From positions 50,521,194 through 50,585,193 of the forward strand of contig CM064669.1 in NCBI GenBank assembly GCA_032717465.1: a stretch of 64,000 nucleotides of DNA, written 5' to 3'. Positions 1 to 11,667 of the stretch are shown here, piece after piece; positions within the stretch are counted from its first letter, which is position 1, and every line of letters starts with the position of its first letter. A program made the translations under genes and the position numbers. Below the pieces are notes generated by a model. The model was not told the DNA's origin, did not search any database, and saw only the letters and a list, made by a program, of their open reading frames with translations. This stretch comes from Coenobita brevimanus. Its lineage: Eukaryota; Arthropoda; Malacostraca; Decapoda; Coenobitidae.

Positions 1-13
1 CAGTAGTAGTAGC

Positions 14-48
<35 letters not shown>

Positions 49-55
49 CAACAAA
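1..55. repeat. (AGT)n microsatellite at window edge
   Basis: The window opens in a run of AGT/AGC triplets that ends in CAACAAAAATAACAATAAA. It is cut by the window edge, so its full length is unknown. Confidence 0.9.
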
Positions 56-305
56 AATAACAATAAACCATTACGAAAGAGATGCACTCCTTCATCAATG
101 ACTACAGTAGAGTTATCCGCATCTTGAGACGGTTAATTTAGCTCAATAAAAACCCACCGTAGCCAAAAGGTTAATTGCCCGACCGTGACTACACCTGCCT
201 CACCTCTAATTACATCTGAGGGAGGATGGCCAGGTAATTATAAAGAATCTGAGCCAATGAGAAGAATTCAAGAGTAAACATAATTACAGTAGTCGAGAAT
301 CATTA

Positions 306-346
<41 letters not shown>

Positions 347-639
347 TCTTCATTCCCTCCCCCTCCTCCTCCTCCTCCTCTTTCGTCTTCTTCATCTTTT
401 TATTTTTTATTTTCTTTTAATCATTCACTCAGAGTCTGCCTATGAAGTGTCCAAAAGCTGTATGAGTAAAGAGAAATGTATAAAAAAAACAATCTTCTAC
501 AAAACACAGCTTAAGACAGTCTGTAAATATGCAGCAGATAATACAGTGATCAATATGTTCAAAGAAAAATATATTACAGGTACACAACGTAACCTCAAGA
601 GTGTTTGTAAATATGGAGCTATGTACAAAATACCGTACT

Positions 640-640
<1 letters not shown>
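56..640. other. Non-coding stretch with (CT)n and CT-rich tract
   Basis: No coding region is supported. A pure (CT)n run lies at about 308-344, followed by CCT/CTT-rich DNA to about 420. The rest is AT-rich unique sequence. Confidence 0.7.

Positions 641-711
<71 letters not shown>
641..711. repeat. (CA)n microsatellite
   Basis: An uninterrupted CA array of about 70 bp. Open frames across it (poly His-Thr, or Val-Cys on the other strand) are artefacts of the repeat. Confidence 0.95.
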
Positions 712-713
<2 letters not shown>

Positions 714-1400
714 TACGACCCAGATAATGTGTATATACAGTTTCAAAAATACCACATAGAAACATAAACAAACACTCGTACACAGAAACTAACATAAATA
801 TACTCAGCAAGCATTAAACCTGATATATAAAACGCTCAACTTAAAATGAAAAATAGAAATAGCTAACCTTTTACAAATTTAAGCTTAAAAAATGGTCATA
901 AATAAGGAATGTGAAAAATCCTGTAGTCAACATTTTCGCTGACGTTTCCCTCCCTCGCCTGACGTAACTTTTGGCGCGAAATCCGAAGGTGTTAATTATA
1001 CACTCCCGTTCGAAATTCCACATCATCGTACGGACTTTTCTTTTCTTATCTTTTTTCTTTTTTTTTTTACAATGCTGATCTATGGAATTTTGTTTTTCGA
1101 TTAACGATCTAAATGTAGTTTGGAATCTTGTACTTTGGTGTCTTAATTACAGAGTTATATGTAGTAATTAACAGGAAACCATTATCAAGTTTCGTAAATT
1201 AACCGCTTCAATCCCACGGCGTATGATATTTTATTATACCTGCTCTCTACAGTATATTCGAAGACGGACATTTTATTTTGCTGTTCGAGCGAGCGAAGCG
1301 AGCGAGAATACAGTTCTTTAGCCGAAATTTGATCTGTAATGGGAAAGGAGATCCAGCTGATGATGATGATGATAATGATGATGAATATTCTTGCTCATAT
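712..1400. other. Unique AT-rich intergenic DNA
   Basis: No coding signal on either strand. A short GAGC-type repeat lies near 1287-1310, and (GAT)n triplets lie near 1360-1385, just before the MITE copy. Confidence 0.6.
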
Positions 1401-1401
1401 G

Positions 1402-1615
1402 ACTAAACCCTTTTGACGCAAACTTGGCCCAGATTTTCGTCCTTTTGCAGCTGATTTCTCACAGGTCGATAATGACGATACTACAGCCCTACGTCCTTCC
1501 CATGGCACTTCTTCGTGACTAGCATTGCCCTCTGGTGCTAATCTGTTGTTACGGCAGAACATTCAAGAGGGATAGAGGTCAATTTTAGGCCAAGTTACAG
1601 TGAAAGGAGTATAGT
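1402..1615. mobile_element. MITE-1 family copy
   Basis: The left end (CTAAACCCTTTTGAC, then AACTTGGCC) is inverted at the right end (GGCCAAGTTA, then GTGAAAGGAGTATAG). The interior has the family marker CACTTCTTCGTGACTAGCAT. The same layout recurs many times in the window, so this is a short non-autonomous inverted-repeat element of about 215 bp. There is no open reading frame. Confidence 0.7.
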
Positions 1616-1746
1616 AATTTCCCCCTCTGGTGAGAATTTTGATTTCGTCTTAGCTGTTCCAGTGGTGAAACATTTTTTCCTTACAAGTGCCAAATATATC
1701 TGAAAAACTACAAAAAAATTTCCGCTACGCGAGAACAGAGCACCTG

Positions 1747-1762
1747 AATCTCTCTCTCTCTC

Positions 1763-1801
<39 letters not shown>
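1747..1801. repeat. (CT)n microsatellite
   Basis: CT array with one CACC interruption. A 19-base poly-A run follows at about 1890. Confidence 0.9.
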
Positions 1802-1802
<1 letters not shown>

Positions 1803-2339
1803 GCCATTTAACTAATCACCGCGCATCACTTCTTTCTGATAGTATCATGAAAACTGCCTTCCAGTGGTATCTCTCATCTCCCCCCTCTCAAAAAAAAAAA
1901 AAAAAAAAATACAAATGTAGCCAAAGATCAAAAATGCCCCCCAAAAAAGATTCCAGTGGAGACGATAAAGAAAAAAATCCCATATGCAGCCGAAAAATTA
2001 AAAAAAATCAAATCCTTGGTCACTCAAAACTCGCTCCAACCTTGTGGTGTGGCTGGCTGTTTCTTGATACTCTCAGCCTTCATTAACTCCTTCACTACAC
2101 ATCCTCTCCCAAGACCCCTCTCCTCCAAAAAAGAAAAAAAAAAAAACTGGGCCATTCTCACATCCTGAATATTAAAGGTTGTATGCTTAAACCTCAAATT
2201 GAAAAGCGAATGGCATAACGCTGATTTCTCTGTCGTTATTACGTGTGGTTTCCCTGTGTTCCACGCTACAGAAGGTAGTCACCAACCATACTAGAGGGCC
2301 AAGTACATTCCATCATCGTCACATACTTCAAATATCGTA

Positions 2340-2537
2340 AAATTTTGGGGGTCTGCATCTCACTTCGCAATTTTGGGGGTCTGCATCCCACTTCGCGATT
2401 TTTGGGGTCTACATTCGCGATTTTTTGAGTTTGCATCCCACTTCGCGATTCTGGGGGGTCTGCACCTCACTTCGCGATTTTGGGGGGTCTGCATCTCACT
2501 TCGCGATTTCTGGGGTCTTCATCTCATTTCGAGATTT
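2340..2537. repeat. ~29 bp minisatellite, about 7 copies
   Basis: Degenerate direct repeats of a GGGGTCTGCATC / CACTTCGCGATTTT unit. An open frame runs through it only because the unit is repeated. Confidence 0.85.
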
Positions 2538-2696
2538 CAGGTTTGGGCATACGACCTAAAAAAATAACTGAGAAAAATTTGATGAGCTTGGTTGAGGTAG
2601 GAATGAGCTTCCTTGGTTACCAGTTACATCTGTCCCTTTAGCTGATTCCACCTGGCCATCAACTAAGCTGAAAGAGGGTTACGGATTTTATCAGGT

Positions 2697-3478
2697 GGAT
2701 GCAAACAGACCACAGCAAGGAGACATCAAATAAACACAGAATATAGCAAGAAAACATCAATTAAACACAAACCATCGCAAAGATACATCAATTAAACAGA
2801 CTATGGCAAGGAAACATCAAATAAACACATACTACAGCAAGGAAACATCAAATAAACACAGACTATAGCAAGGAAACATCAAATAAACACAGACTACAGC
2901 AAGGAAACATCAAATAAACACACACTATAGCAAGGAATCATCAAATAAACACAGACTACAGCAAGGAAACATCAAATAAACACACACTATAGCAAGGAAA
3001 CATCAAATAAACACAGAGTATAGCAAGGAAACATTAAATAAACACAGACTATAGCAAGGAAACATTAAATAAACACAGACTATAGCAAGGAAACATCAAA
3101 TAAACACAGACTATAGCAAGGAAACATCAAATAAACACAGACTACAGCAAGGAAACATTAAATAAACACAGACTACAGCAAGGAAACATCAAATAAACAC
3201 AGACTATAGCAAGGAGACATCAATTAAACACAAATTACATCAAGGATACATCAAATAAACACAGACTATAGCAAGGAAACATCAAATAAACACATACAAT
3301 AGCAAGGAAACATCATATAAACACAAACCATCACAAAGATACATCAATTAAACAGACTACAGCAAGGAAACATTAAATAAACACAGACTACAGCAAGGAA
3401 TCATCAAATAAACACAGACTACAGCAAGGAATCATCAAATAAACACAAACTATTGCAAGGAAACATCAAATAAACACT
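2697..3478. repeat. ~31 bp minisatellite, about 25 copies
   Basis: Tandem near-identical units built from AACACAGACTATAGC and AAGGAAACATCAAAT. Variants differ by single bases (CTACAGC/CTATAGC, AACATC/AACATT, GGAATC/GGAAAC). Units abut without spacers. Confidence 0.95.
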
Positions 3479-4110
3479 ACATATCGAAGCAAATAATGAG
3501 TTTTTCAAATGTTGCCCCGCGTTCACTTCCCCGCTACGGCCGTTTCTTTCAGCGCTACGGCATCACTTACCGCAGCCGTCAACCGTAATGAGAGGGGCGG
3601 CACGAACTACTTACACCACAAACGGTAAAAATAACACTGATAATCTTTACGTTGGGTGGGAAATAAATATGAGGAGCATTTTAACCACACCTCCCACAAA
3701 TTAACTTGACCTTAAACAAGAAATTAAGAAACTATTAAGGTTGCCAAGGCGATTGAAAAGAATTTAAGGATCGTTTTGTGAGATTTCGTTTGTGTGTAGG
3801 GTTAATGTCGAATTATTTAACCATGACATTCTTCTTTTTCTTCTTCTTCCTCCTCTTCTCTCCTCCTCCTCCTCCTCCTTCTTCATCAACATCATCATCA
3901 AAATCATCATCACCACCACCACCATCATCATCAATTGGGTGTGTGAGAAAGAAAGGAATGGAAGGTGACGAAGCTAGGGATCGAGCAGGATGGACGAATT
4001 TTTTATGGAGTGTCTGACAAGGATTTGGTACCCCGTTCCCTATTATCATTTCTTCCTCCCCTCCCCCTATTTTTTAAAAATTATACTCATCTAATTAACC
4101 TTTTCTGATA
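3479..4110. other. Intergenic DNA, no gene seen
   Basis: Mostly unique sequence, with TCC/TCA triplet-rich DNA at about 3830-3935. Open frames here are low-complexity Ser/Pro or Asp/Gly runs with no conserved pattern. Confidence 0.6.
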
Positions 4111-4114
4111 GATA

Positions 4115-4116
<2 letters not shown>

Positions 4117-4150
<34 letters not shown>

Positions 4151-4234
4151 CTTACCTAATTGTATCTTTACAAGAATGAGTCAAGCTCGTACTATCCCGT
4201 GTCTTAAACCACATTTATCGTACATATCCTTAAA

Positions 4235-4318
<84 letters not shown>
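4117..4318. repeat. (TG)n and compound (TG)n(GA)n microsatellites
   Basis: A TG run at about 4119-4149, then a longer TG run at about 4237-4287 that passes directly into a GA run. GGAA and GTAG tetranucleotide repeats follow at 4350-4420. Confidence 0.92.
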
Positions 4319-4322
<4 letters not shown>

Positions 4323-4481
4323 AAGTGGAAAGTGAAAACAAAGAATGAATGAAGGAAGGAAGGAAGGAAGGAAAAGGTACGTAGGTAGGCAGGTAGGAAG
4401 GAAGGACGACAGGTAGGCAGGTAGGTGGGCACATATTCACTTGCCCCCCCAAAAAAAAATCTTTGGTGTTGCATTATTTAC

Positions 4482-4675
4482 CACAAACACCACCACCACC
4501 ACCACAGCACCCCCGCACCACCACACCACAAACACAACACAAACACCTCCACACCACAAACACCACCTCCACACCAAAAAACACAACACATACACCACCT
4601 CTGCACCACAACACACCCACACCACCACATCACCACCACCACCACACCACCACAAACACACCACCACCACACCAC
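4482..4675. repeat. CAC/CACCACAAA low-complexity tract
   Basis: Irregular CAC-rich DNA. Thr/His/Pro-rich frames on + and Val/Cys/Trp frames on - are compositional, not genes. Confidence 0.85.
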
Positions 4676-4899
4676 ATTATCTCATCTTTATTCCACCTTC
4701 TTATTTATTTATTTATCATTTCTCAAGTTCTTTCTCCTGACGTCCCTCTCCTTGGCTGACCCCGCATCTCGTGAGGGGCGGCCTTGACCTATAGGGGGTA
4801 ATTACTGCGGTATTATGTGGCTCCTTGGCATATCTTTCTTGCTTATTATATATTCTGATTATTTCATGGACATTTTTTTTTCTTTTCGTCTCATTAACT

Positions 4900-4930
4900 C
4901 CTTTCCTCTCTCTCTCTCTCCCCCCCTCCC

Positions 4931-5000
<70 letters not shown>

Positions 5001-5044
5001 CTGATTATTACATGACCATATCTTTTTGCTCTTCGTCTCATTAA

Positions 5045-5091
<47 letters not shown>

Positions 5092-5196
5092 AATGGGGTA
5101 GTTAATATTTTATAAACTGTAAAAGTAACACTACAAAGTACCGATAAAAAAAAAAGCCAATGAAACAATCTACCAGAGTGAAATAGGTCACAGGTC

Positions 5197-5233
<37 letters not shown>

Positions 5234-5374
5234 AACCATCCCCTCTTACACGACTGACATAATGCTTACGACACAACACAAACTCACTCTCCCTCTCTCT
5301 CTCTTACACGACTAAAATGAAAATAACGACAACACACAAGAAAAAGACTCTCTCTCTCTCTCTCTCTCTCTGTC

Positions 5375-5414
<40 letters not shown>

Positions 5415-5420
5415 AGTGAC
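4900..5420. repeat. Cluster of five (CT)n arrays
   Basis: Long CT arrays at about 4909-5000, 5051-5090, 5200-5232, 5290-5305 and 5348-5414. They are separated by related spacers containing CTCATTAACTC or GATTATT. Confidence 0.9.
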
Positions 5421-5577
5421 TCAACACAGGTGGGTTTTTACGCCGCTCCAGCCTACCCTACAAAAAAAAAGAATCTTAGATAACACCGTCTTATTTCTGA
5501 TGATTGAGGAAGTCAGAAGGGGAGGTTACACTGCAGAGGCTGATGCTGTGAATGGCCCTTGGGTACAGAGCGGCGGA

Positions 5578-5796
5578 TGGATAGATAGACAGATAGATAA
5601 ATATAGACGGATATATACAGAGACAGACGGACATATATAGATTGATAGACAGATAGATACAGAAAGTTATATAGACAGACAAATATAGATAAATAATTAG
5701 ACAGACAGACAGACAGACAGACAGATATAGAAAGACAAATGGACAGACAGACAGACAGAGAGAGACATATAGATAGATAGACAGACAGACAGATGC
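5578..5796. repeat. (GATA)n/(CAGA)n tetranucleotide tract
   Basis: Interrupted GATA and CAGA repeats. Several LINE-tail copies in this window end in GATA repeats, so this tract could be an expanded retroelement tail. No LINE coding remnant sits beside it. Confidence 0.85.
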
Positions 5797-5974
5797 CATT
5801 GGACTGAAGGTTTTAACGTGACGGGGAGTAATTTCCAGTTTTCCTTGACCCTCTAATAATAAGATTTTTGTATATGGTAAACGTCCAAGCGTTGTGTTAA
5901 GAGTTCGAAAAAGTTAATCATCTATTCTTCCTCTTTCTGATTCCTTCGCACCCTTCTATCACTTGGAATTGGGG

Positions 5975-6049
5975 TAGGGGTGGTGGTGGTGGTGGTGGTG
6001 GTGGTGGTGGTGGTGGTGGTGGTGGTGGTGGTGGTGGTGGTGGTGGTGG

Positions 6050-6110
<61 letters not shown>

Positions 6111-6112
6111 GT
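5975..6112. repeat. (GGT)n(GAT)n(GGT)n compound array
   Basis: About 24 GGT units, then about 15 GAT units, then a short GGT run. Confidence 0.95.
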
Positions 6113-6135
6113 AAAATTGGAGGCATGATATATGG

Positions 6136-6137
<2 letters not shown>

Positions 6138-6195
<58 letters not shown>

Positions 6196-6262
6196 ACCGT
6201 ATTAGTAAACCTTTCATTCACTTCAAAGGTCAGATTTTTGTTATTAATTATTACGCGCTTAA

Positions 6263-6309
<47 letters not shown>

Positions 6310-6362
6310 CATCATCATCATATTTTTTCATATCGCAATCTGATTTTCGACACCTGATTTAC

Positions 6363-6414
<52 letters not shown>

Positions 6415-6540
6415 CCTATACAGCTATACTTTAAATGTCGCTGTTTTTTTTTTTTTTTCTTTAAAGACGATATCCTGGAGACGGCCAGTTTTTCTCTCTC
6501 TCCCTTTTCCTGAATTTTGTATATTGTAAAAACGAGTCGA

Positions 6541-6590
<50 letters not shown>
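6138..6590. repeat. Four microsatellites: GA, ATT, CA, GA
   Basis: (GA)n at about 6140-6192, (ATT)n at 6267-6309, (CA)n at 6363-6412 and (GA)n at 6546-6588. They are separated by 50-130 bp of AT-rich DNA. Confidence 0.93.
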
Positions 6591-6654
6591 ATCATACTGG
6601 CATCCTTCGGTCACATCTACTGTTCCAGCATAATATTTCTTACACTATCCCCAC

Positions 6655-6800
6655 GCGAATATATCTTTTCTTCTTCTTGTTGTTCTTCTCGTTCTTCTTC
6701 TTCTTCTCCTCCTCCTTGTCTTCACCTTTTTCTGCCTCTTCTCATTTTCTTCTTCGTCTTCTTCTCCTTTCTTTCTTTTCCTTCTTCTTTTGGTTCTTGC
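6655..6800. repeat. CTT/TTC-rich low-complexity tract
   Basis: Irregular CTT repeats. No coding region is supported. Confidence 0.7.
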
Positions 6801-6847
6801 ATACTGTGACGGAAGGCTTTACTAAATAATACTCTATCCAACTACCT

Positions 6848-6902
6848 ATATAGCCAGACGCCTTAATCTCGTTACGGGTGGCCACAAACAAATCGCCTCC
6901 AT
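6848..6902 (-). mobile_element. LINE 3'-tail fragment
   Basis: On the - strand this reads GGAGGCGATTTGTTTGTGGC, then a short spacer and GGCGTCTGGC. That is the conserved end of the LINE family seen complete at 24145-24445. Only the last ~50 bp is present. Confidence 0.6.
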
Positions 6903-6904
6903 GA

Positions 6905-6935
<31 letters not shown>

Positions 6936-7509
6936 GTATCGTAAATATTCAAAACATTCTCCTTTCGTACCACTAACAAACCTTTCCCCCTTTCCCTTTT
7001 CTTATTATTTTTTTTCTTGTTTTTTGTCCCTATTATGCATGAGAAACGTATCCCTTTGTCTTTCCTATTTCTTGTTTTTATCCCTATTATGAAAGAGGGA
7101 CCGGTTTCAGGAAGATTTTGGCAAGTAAAAGCAATTCCCGGTCTTTTGCGTCCTCTCCCTTTCCTAGTCACTCACGGATACAACTTTGGAGGGATTAGGT
7201 ACAGACTTCATTAATTCATTGACTATTTTGAATCTCCACAGTTTTTTTGTCAATATTCTACACCCACAAAACATTAAAAACGAAAAAGTATCCTCTCCGC
7301 CATCAGGTTCGCTAAATATATACAAAATTACAGGCTTGATCCTCACTTCCTATTATTTTGGTTTGTGAGAGCGCTTGGTAAGGCTCCGGGCGTCGTTTAG
7401 TTATACAGCAGGTCTTTCGCCTTGACTTTCATTTTCGTTCTTTTAAAACTAACGTAACTTTCAAATATTAATTAGATACGATGTGGAAATAACTCTCAAT
7501 TTTTCTTTT

Positions 7510-7712
7510 TTACGTTCACCTTCACTTGGCTCCGATTTTCGTCTTTTTCCAGCTTATTTCACGTCGCTCTGCGGCGGAAAAAGACGAAATTACAGCTCTA
7601 CCTCCTTCACAGCACTTCTTAGTGACTAGCATCATATTTTAGTGCTAATCTATTGTTGCAACTCAGCATTAAAGATGAAGATGGCAATTTCAGGCCAAGT
7701 TAAAGCAAAAAA
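7510..7712. mobile_element. MITE-1 family copy
   Basis: The left end has TTCACTTGGC followed by GATTTTCGTC. The interior has GCACTTCTTAGTGACTAGCA. The right end has CAGGCCAAGTTAAAG. The terminal inverted repeats are eroded compared with the 28465 copy. Confidence 0.65.
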
Positions 7713-7782
7713 TATAAAAATTAACAATACAAATACGAGCCCTGTGGTGACGTCATCGGGGTCAGGAAGTCAGAATTTACAG

Positions 7783-7840
<58 letters not shown>

Positions 7841-7930
7841 AGTAAATAAACAAATAGAAAACGGACCCAGCAGTGACGTCATAGGGGACTGGCGCGTTTT
7901 TTTTTTTCTTTTTTTTGCCATCCTTTTATT

Positions 7931-7993
<63 letters not shown>
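7783..7993. repeat. Two (GA)n microsatellites
   Basis: GA arrays at about 7783-7838 and 7934-7992, separated by a duplicated GTGACGTCAT-containing spacer. Confidence 0.93.
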
Positions 7994-7999
<6 letters not shown>

Positions 8000-8063
8000 G
8001 AAGATGCCAGGTTAGGTGAACAGGTTGCTGGGAGACAAAAACATGACTGACCTCACGCACCTT

Positions 8064-8124
<61 letters not shown>

Positions 8125-8149
8125 CTGGATACGCATACATTTACTCAGA

Positions 8150-8195
<46 letters not shown>

Positions 8196-8221
8196 CTGGA
8201 TACGCATACATTTACTCAGAC

Positions 8222-8262
<41 letters not shown>

Positions 8263-8288
8263 CTGGATACGCATACATTTACTCAGAC

Positions 8289-8326
<38 letters not shown>
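8064..8326. repeat. Higher-order (CA)n array with shared spacer
   Basis: Four CA arrays alternate with a ~31 bp spacer (TCTGGATACGCATACATT, then TACTCAGAC) that is repeated three times almost unchanged. The unit that was duplicated was array plus spacer. Confidence 0.93.
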
Positions 8327-8328
<2 letters not shown>

Positions 8329-8385
8329 GGCATGGTTATTCTCGCAGTCACGCTTGTACTCAAATGTGCATGAACGGAATCCCAA

Positions 8386-8590
8386 ACATCTATCTATCTA
8401 TCTATACATCTATCTATCTATCTATCTGTGAATGTACCCTACCTCACTCCATCTACTTATCTATCTATCTGTGTAAATCTATCTATCTATCTATCTATTC
8501 AATTATAACTATGTCAGTGCCTGTCTGTCTATCTGTCTGTCTAATTATAAAAGTATCTGCGCCTATCTATCTATTTATCTATTCAAAGCC
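8386..8590. repeat. (CTAT)n/(GTCT)n tetranucleotide tract
   Basis: Interrupted CTAT repeats followed by GTCT repeats. It directly adjoins the LINE tail at 8615, as expected for the GATA-type tail of a - strand LINE copy. Confidence 0.8.
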
Positions 8591-8612
8591 AGAACCATAA
8601 TTCCGGAAAGGG

Positions 8613-8912
8613 GGGGCCACAAACAAATCGCCTCCATTTCACCCTGTCCTCCATCATCACACTGCCCTTCTTCCAACTCTCACTACCCTCATACACCTAC
8701 CTCTTCACTCCTTCCCTCCACCTCATCCTCGGTCTCCCCCTTCCCCACACCCACATACACTCTTCTAGTCAGTCTCTCATTCTCCATTCTCTCCAAATGG
8801 CCAAACCTCCATCTCATCCTTGGCCTCCCCTCCTCCTCCTCTCCCCCTCCACCTCACTCACATACTCTTCCAGTCAGTCTCTCATTCTCCATCGTCTCCA
8901 CAACGCAAAGTA
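8613..8912 (-). mobile_element. 5'-truncated LINE 3' end
   Basis: The - strand ends in the family tail (GGAGGCGATTTGTTTGTGGC). Upstream is the GA-rich region that encodes the reverse-transcriptase C-terminus in the 24145 copy. An internal segment (TCAGTCTCTCATTCTCCAT) is duplicated. Frames are broken, so it is a dead copy. Confidence 0.65.
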
Positions 8913-9139
8913 CTTCTCTTAGTAATGTATTCTTTTACCTGAAAATAAGTGAATTTTAATACTGTCTCTGTTGAAAGGGAAGAATTCGGCTTTTTTTTTT
9001 TCTTTTTCAGTTTTCGGGTTCCTTTTGCCTTTCATGTTATTTTTGTGTGTGAACGAAAAAAAAAAAAAAAACTTGCATGCCCGCGCATATACTCGCGACG
9101 CACACACATACGCACAGACACATGGCCCCGTGCTGACTT

Positions 9140-9142
<3 letters not shown>

Positions 9143-9210
<68 letters not shown>

Positions 9211-9247
9211 TTCTCATACTCACACGTGCTGACACTTGAATTCTCAG

Positions 9248-9310
<63 letters not shown>

Positions 9311-9347
9311 TTCTCATACTCACACGTGCTGACACTTGAATTCTCAG

Positions 9348-9390
<43 letters not shown>

Positions 9391-9468
9391 GGAACTTGTG
9401 AATACATTTAATTTTGGGCAGATGAGGAGGACTGTTGGAACTGGTTGTATGTCTGGCAAAAGCGCAGC

Positions 9469-9503
<35 letters not shown>
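9143..9503. repeat. Higher-order (CA)n array with duplicated 46 bp spacer
   Basis: CA arrays at about 9144-9205, 9251-9305, 9352-9388 and 9471-9502. The spacer (CGCACATTCTCATACTCAC to GAATTCTCAGTTA) is repeated exactly between the first three arrays. Confidence 0.93.
9389..9470 (+). repeat. ~85 bp dispersed unit, copy 1
   Basis: Starts AAAGGAACTTGTGAATAC and contains GCAGATGAGGAGGACT. A related copy lies at 10457-10541. Both directly follow a (CA)n array. Copy 2 has a coding-like frame that is broken here. Confidence 0.6.
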
Positions 9504-9504
<1 letters not shown>

Positions 9505-10418
9505 GGAGTACACAGGAAAGCAAAGCAAACAGCAACAGGCCTTATGATCCTTTCGAGGCTGCTTGTTACAGAGTGGACTATGACTACGAGACCTAACTGA
9601 ACAGGATGAACGATAAGGATCATACAGCAAGAAGACTCCCCCCGCCTCCAAACACTCCAGCTAAAACTGAATAACACATTTCTGTGAAGTAATGGCTACA
9701 AAATCACGAGGAAGCATCTCCAATCCCATAAAGCAAAATACTTCTTCAACAGAGTCGTACATATCTGGAGCAGACTTACTTTTACCAGCCAAGCGAAAGT
9801 TCATTCCCCTCGTGTCTTCAAGGCACCCTGTAAACTTAACATACCCGTACAAAGCGTCGCGTCACGTTATTATATATTTATCAAAATGTTAAATGCAGAT
9901 AAAGCAGTATAAACACAGACTAGAATCCGCACAGATAGCCCTGAGTTAATGGTCACTACTCTTACTTTCGACCTGTCATGGGCTGTGGATCACTGAGGGT
10001 CCCTGTTACTTAAGTGACCACCATCGGGATTTTTTTTAATGTACCAGGAGTCACTGCTTCAGGAGGTAACTTGTGTACTTGTCCCGCATGGGAAAGTACT
10101 TTGTCACAGTGGAGTAGACAAAGCTGGGCCCTGACTGACTGCTGCCTACCTTAAAAGCGCCAGGCAAGGCAGCCGCACCACCTCTGAACATCCACATTAT
10201 GCAATATCCACACTGTGTCTACAGACGCCCCAGTAACTCAACGTACCCGTACATAATGTCATGCCTTAGTTGTTTATTTGATTACTTATTGTGCTTTTTT
10301 ACTTTCTCTTTCAGGTTATTCACACTGGTGGACAAAGTATTACAGAATATAACTTTTCCCATTCAATCTTTCCTGACAAATTTCCACGTCAGTTTTTTCC
10401 ATGCTGCATGGTGGTCCT

Positions 10419-10430
<12 letters not shown>
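9504..10430. other. Intergenic DNA with a weak internal repeat
   Basis: No gene is supported. Two segments resemble each other: about 9815-9860 (CACCCTGTAAACTTAACATA, then CCCGTACA) and about 10220-10260 (ACTCAACGTACCCGTACAT). The frame at 9692-9892 has no recognisable motif. Confidence 0.5.
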
Positions 10431-10460
<30 letters not shown>

Positions 10461-10541
10461 GAACTTGCGAATACATTTAATTTTGCGGCAGATGAGGAGG
10501 ACTTTCGGAATTATTTGTACGTCGGGCAAAAACACAAGAAT
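10431..10541 (+). repeat. (CA)n plus ~85 bp dispersed unit, copy 2
   Basis: A CA array at about 10431-10455 is followed by a copy of the unit at 9389. Here the + frame reads KELANTFNFAADEEDF without a stop. It looks like a fragment of a longer, unidentified repeat. Confidence 0.55.
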
Positions 10542-10739
10542 ACTCTCTCTCTCTCTCTCAAAAGCGCGAGGAATCTGAAACCATATACTCTACCAAACTG
10601 TAATCATCAAATTAAACAAGACCTTACTTTTTTTTTTTTTTTGAGGGAGAGAGAGAGAGAGAGAAGGAGGTCACACAGAGAGGTCATACCCCCGTGTCAA
10701 CCTGCGAAAATGAAAAAAGTTGTTGCAAGATACTAAGTC

Positions 10740-11450
10740 CTTGTTTGTTGCCATTCCCCTTCCCCCCACCCCTTCCCCTTCCCCCTACCCCCTCCCCTTC
10801 CCCACCTCCTCCCCCTCTTACTTCATACTACTCTCCCTTTCGATGTCTCTCTCTCCGTCAACCCCTTCCTTCCCTCTTCCTTCCTCCCACTCTCTCTGTC
10901 CCTCCTCTTCCGCATCCCTCCCTCCTCCCTCCTTCCCTTCCTTCCTTTTATTCTTCCCTTCCTCCCTCCTCTTTTTCCCTTCCTTTCTTCCCTCCATGAA
11001 CCATTCCCTCCCTCCCTCCTTTCCCTCCATGGTTCCTCCTCCTCCCTCTCTCCCTCCCTCCTTCTCTCCAGCATTTCCTTCCTCTCACATTCCATTCATC
11101 ATTTTTTTTCTCACTCATTCCATCTATCCTTTCCTTCTCCTTTTGTCCTTCTCACCTTTCTTCCTCTCTCTCTTTCATCCTTCCTTTCTTTCCTCTCACC
11201 TTCCCTCCTTCCTTTCCTTTCTTTTTACTCTTCGTCTTTTCCTTCCCAATTCTTTTCCCTCCTTTTCCTCCCACACCCCCTTCCTCTACTTTTCTCTCTT
11301 TCTCCTCCTTCCCCCCCCCCTCCTTTCCTGCATCTCTCCCTCCCTCCCTCCTTTCCTTTCTCTCACATTACCTCTCTCCCTCTTTTTCCTCCTCTCCTCT
11401 CCTCTCTCCTCCTCTTCCCTCCTTCCTTCCCCTACCTCCTCCTCTGCTCC
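10740..11450. repeat. ~0.7 kb homopyrimidine (+ strand) tract
   Basis: Almost pure C/T built from CCTTCCCTCC, CCCCTTCC and TTCCTCC blocks. The long Ser/Pro/Leu frame through it is compositional. Mirror symmetry makes triplex (H-DNA) formation possible. Confidence 0.9.
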
Positions 11451-11464
11451 TTGGTTACTAGTCC

Positions 11465-11612
11465 ATTTTTTTACTCTAACTTGGCCTATAATTGCCATCT
11501 CTCCGTCCTGACTAGTCTTGAACATCAGGTGGGGGCGGGCCACTTCCCCAATGTCAAAGTGGTGTTTCTAGACCCTATATGCGTCAGCTCTTCTTCGTGA
11601 CTAGCATAACAG
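11465..11612. mobile_element. Partial MITE-1 copy
   Basis: ACTCTAACTTGGCC followed by ATTGCCATCTCTCC at one end, and CTTCTTCGTGACTAGCAT at the other. Terminal repeats are incomplete. Confidence 0.5.
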
Positions 11613-11667
11613 GACTTTGCTCGCATTCCTAGTAGAACAAGGGGCTCCATAGCACCTCTTCCTCACC

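Noticed and set aside
2697..3478. Regular ~31 bp repeats resembling a CRISPR array
   Set aside because: Units abut directly with no unique spacers, there are no cas genes, and the genome is clearly eukaryotic. It is a minisatellite.
8016..8600. 194-codon His/Thr-rich open frame on +
   Set aside because: It is a reading of (CA)n and (CTAT)n arrays. Similar His-Thr, Val-Cys, Ser-Leu and Glu-Arg frames occur at every dinucleotide tract in the window.
9661..9892. Open frames on both strands (63-66 codons)
   Set aside because: No splice context or recognisable motif, and part of the segment recurs near 10220, so it is more likely repeat-derived than a gene.
10720..11511. 263-codon Ser/Pro/Leu-rich open frame on +
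   Set aside because: The DNA is almost pure C/T, so stop codons (which need A) are absent by composition. No splice-bounded or conserved pattern is present.
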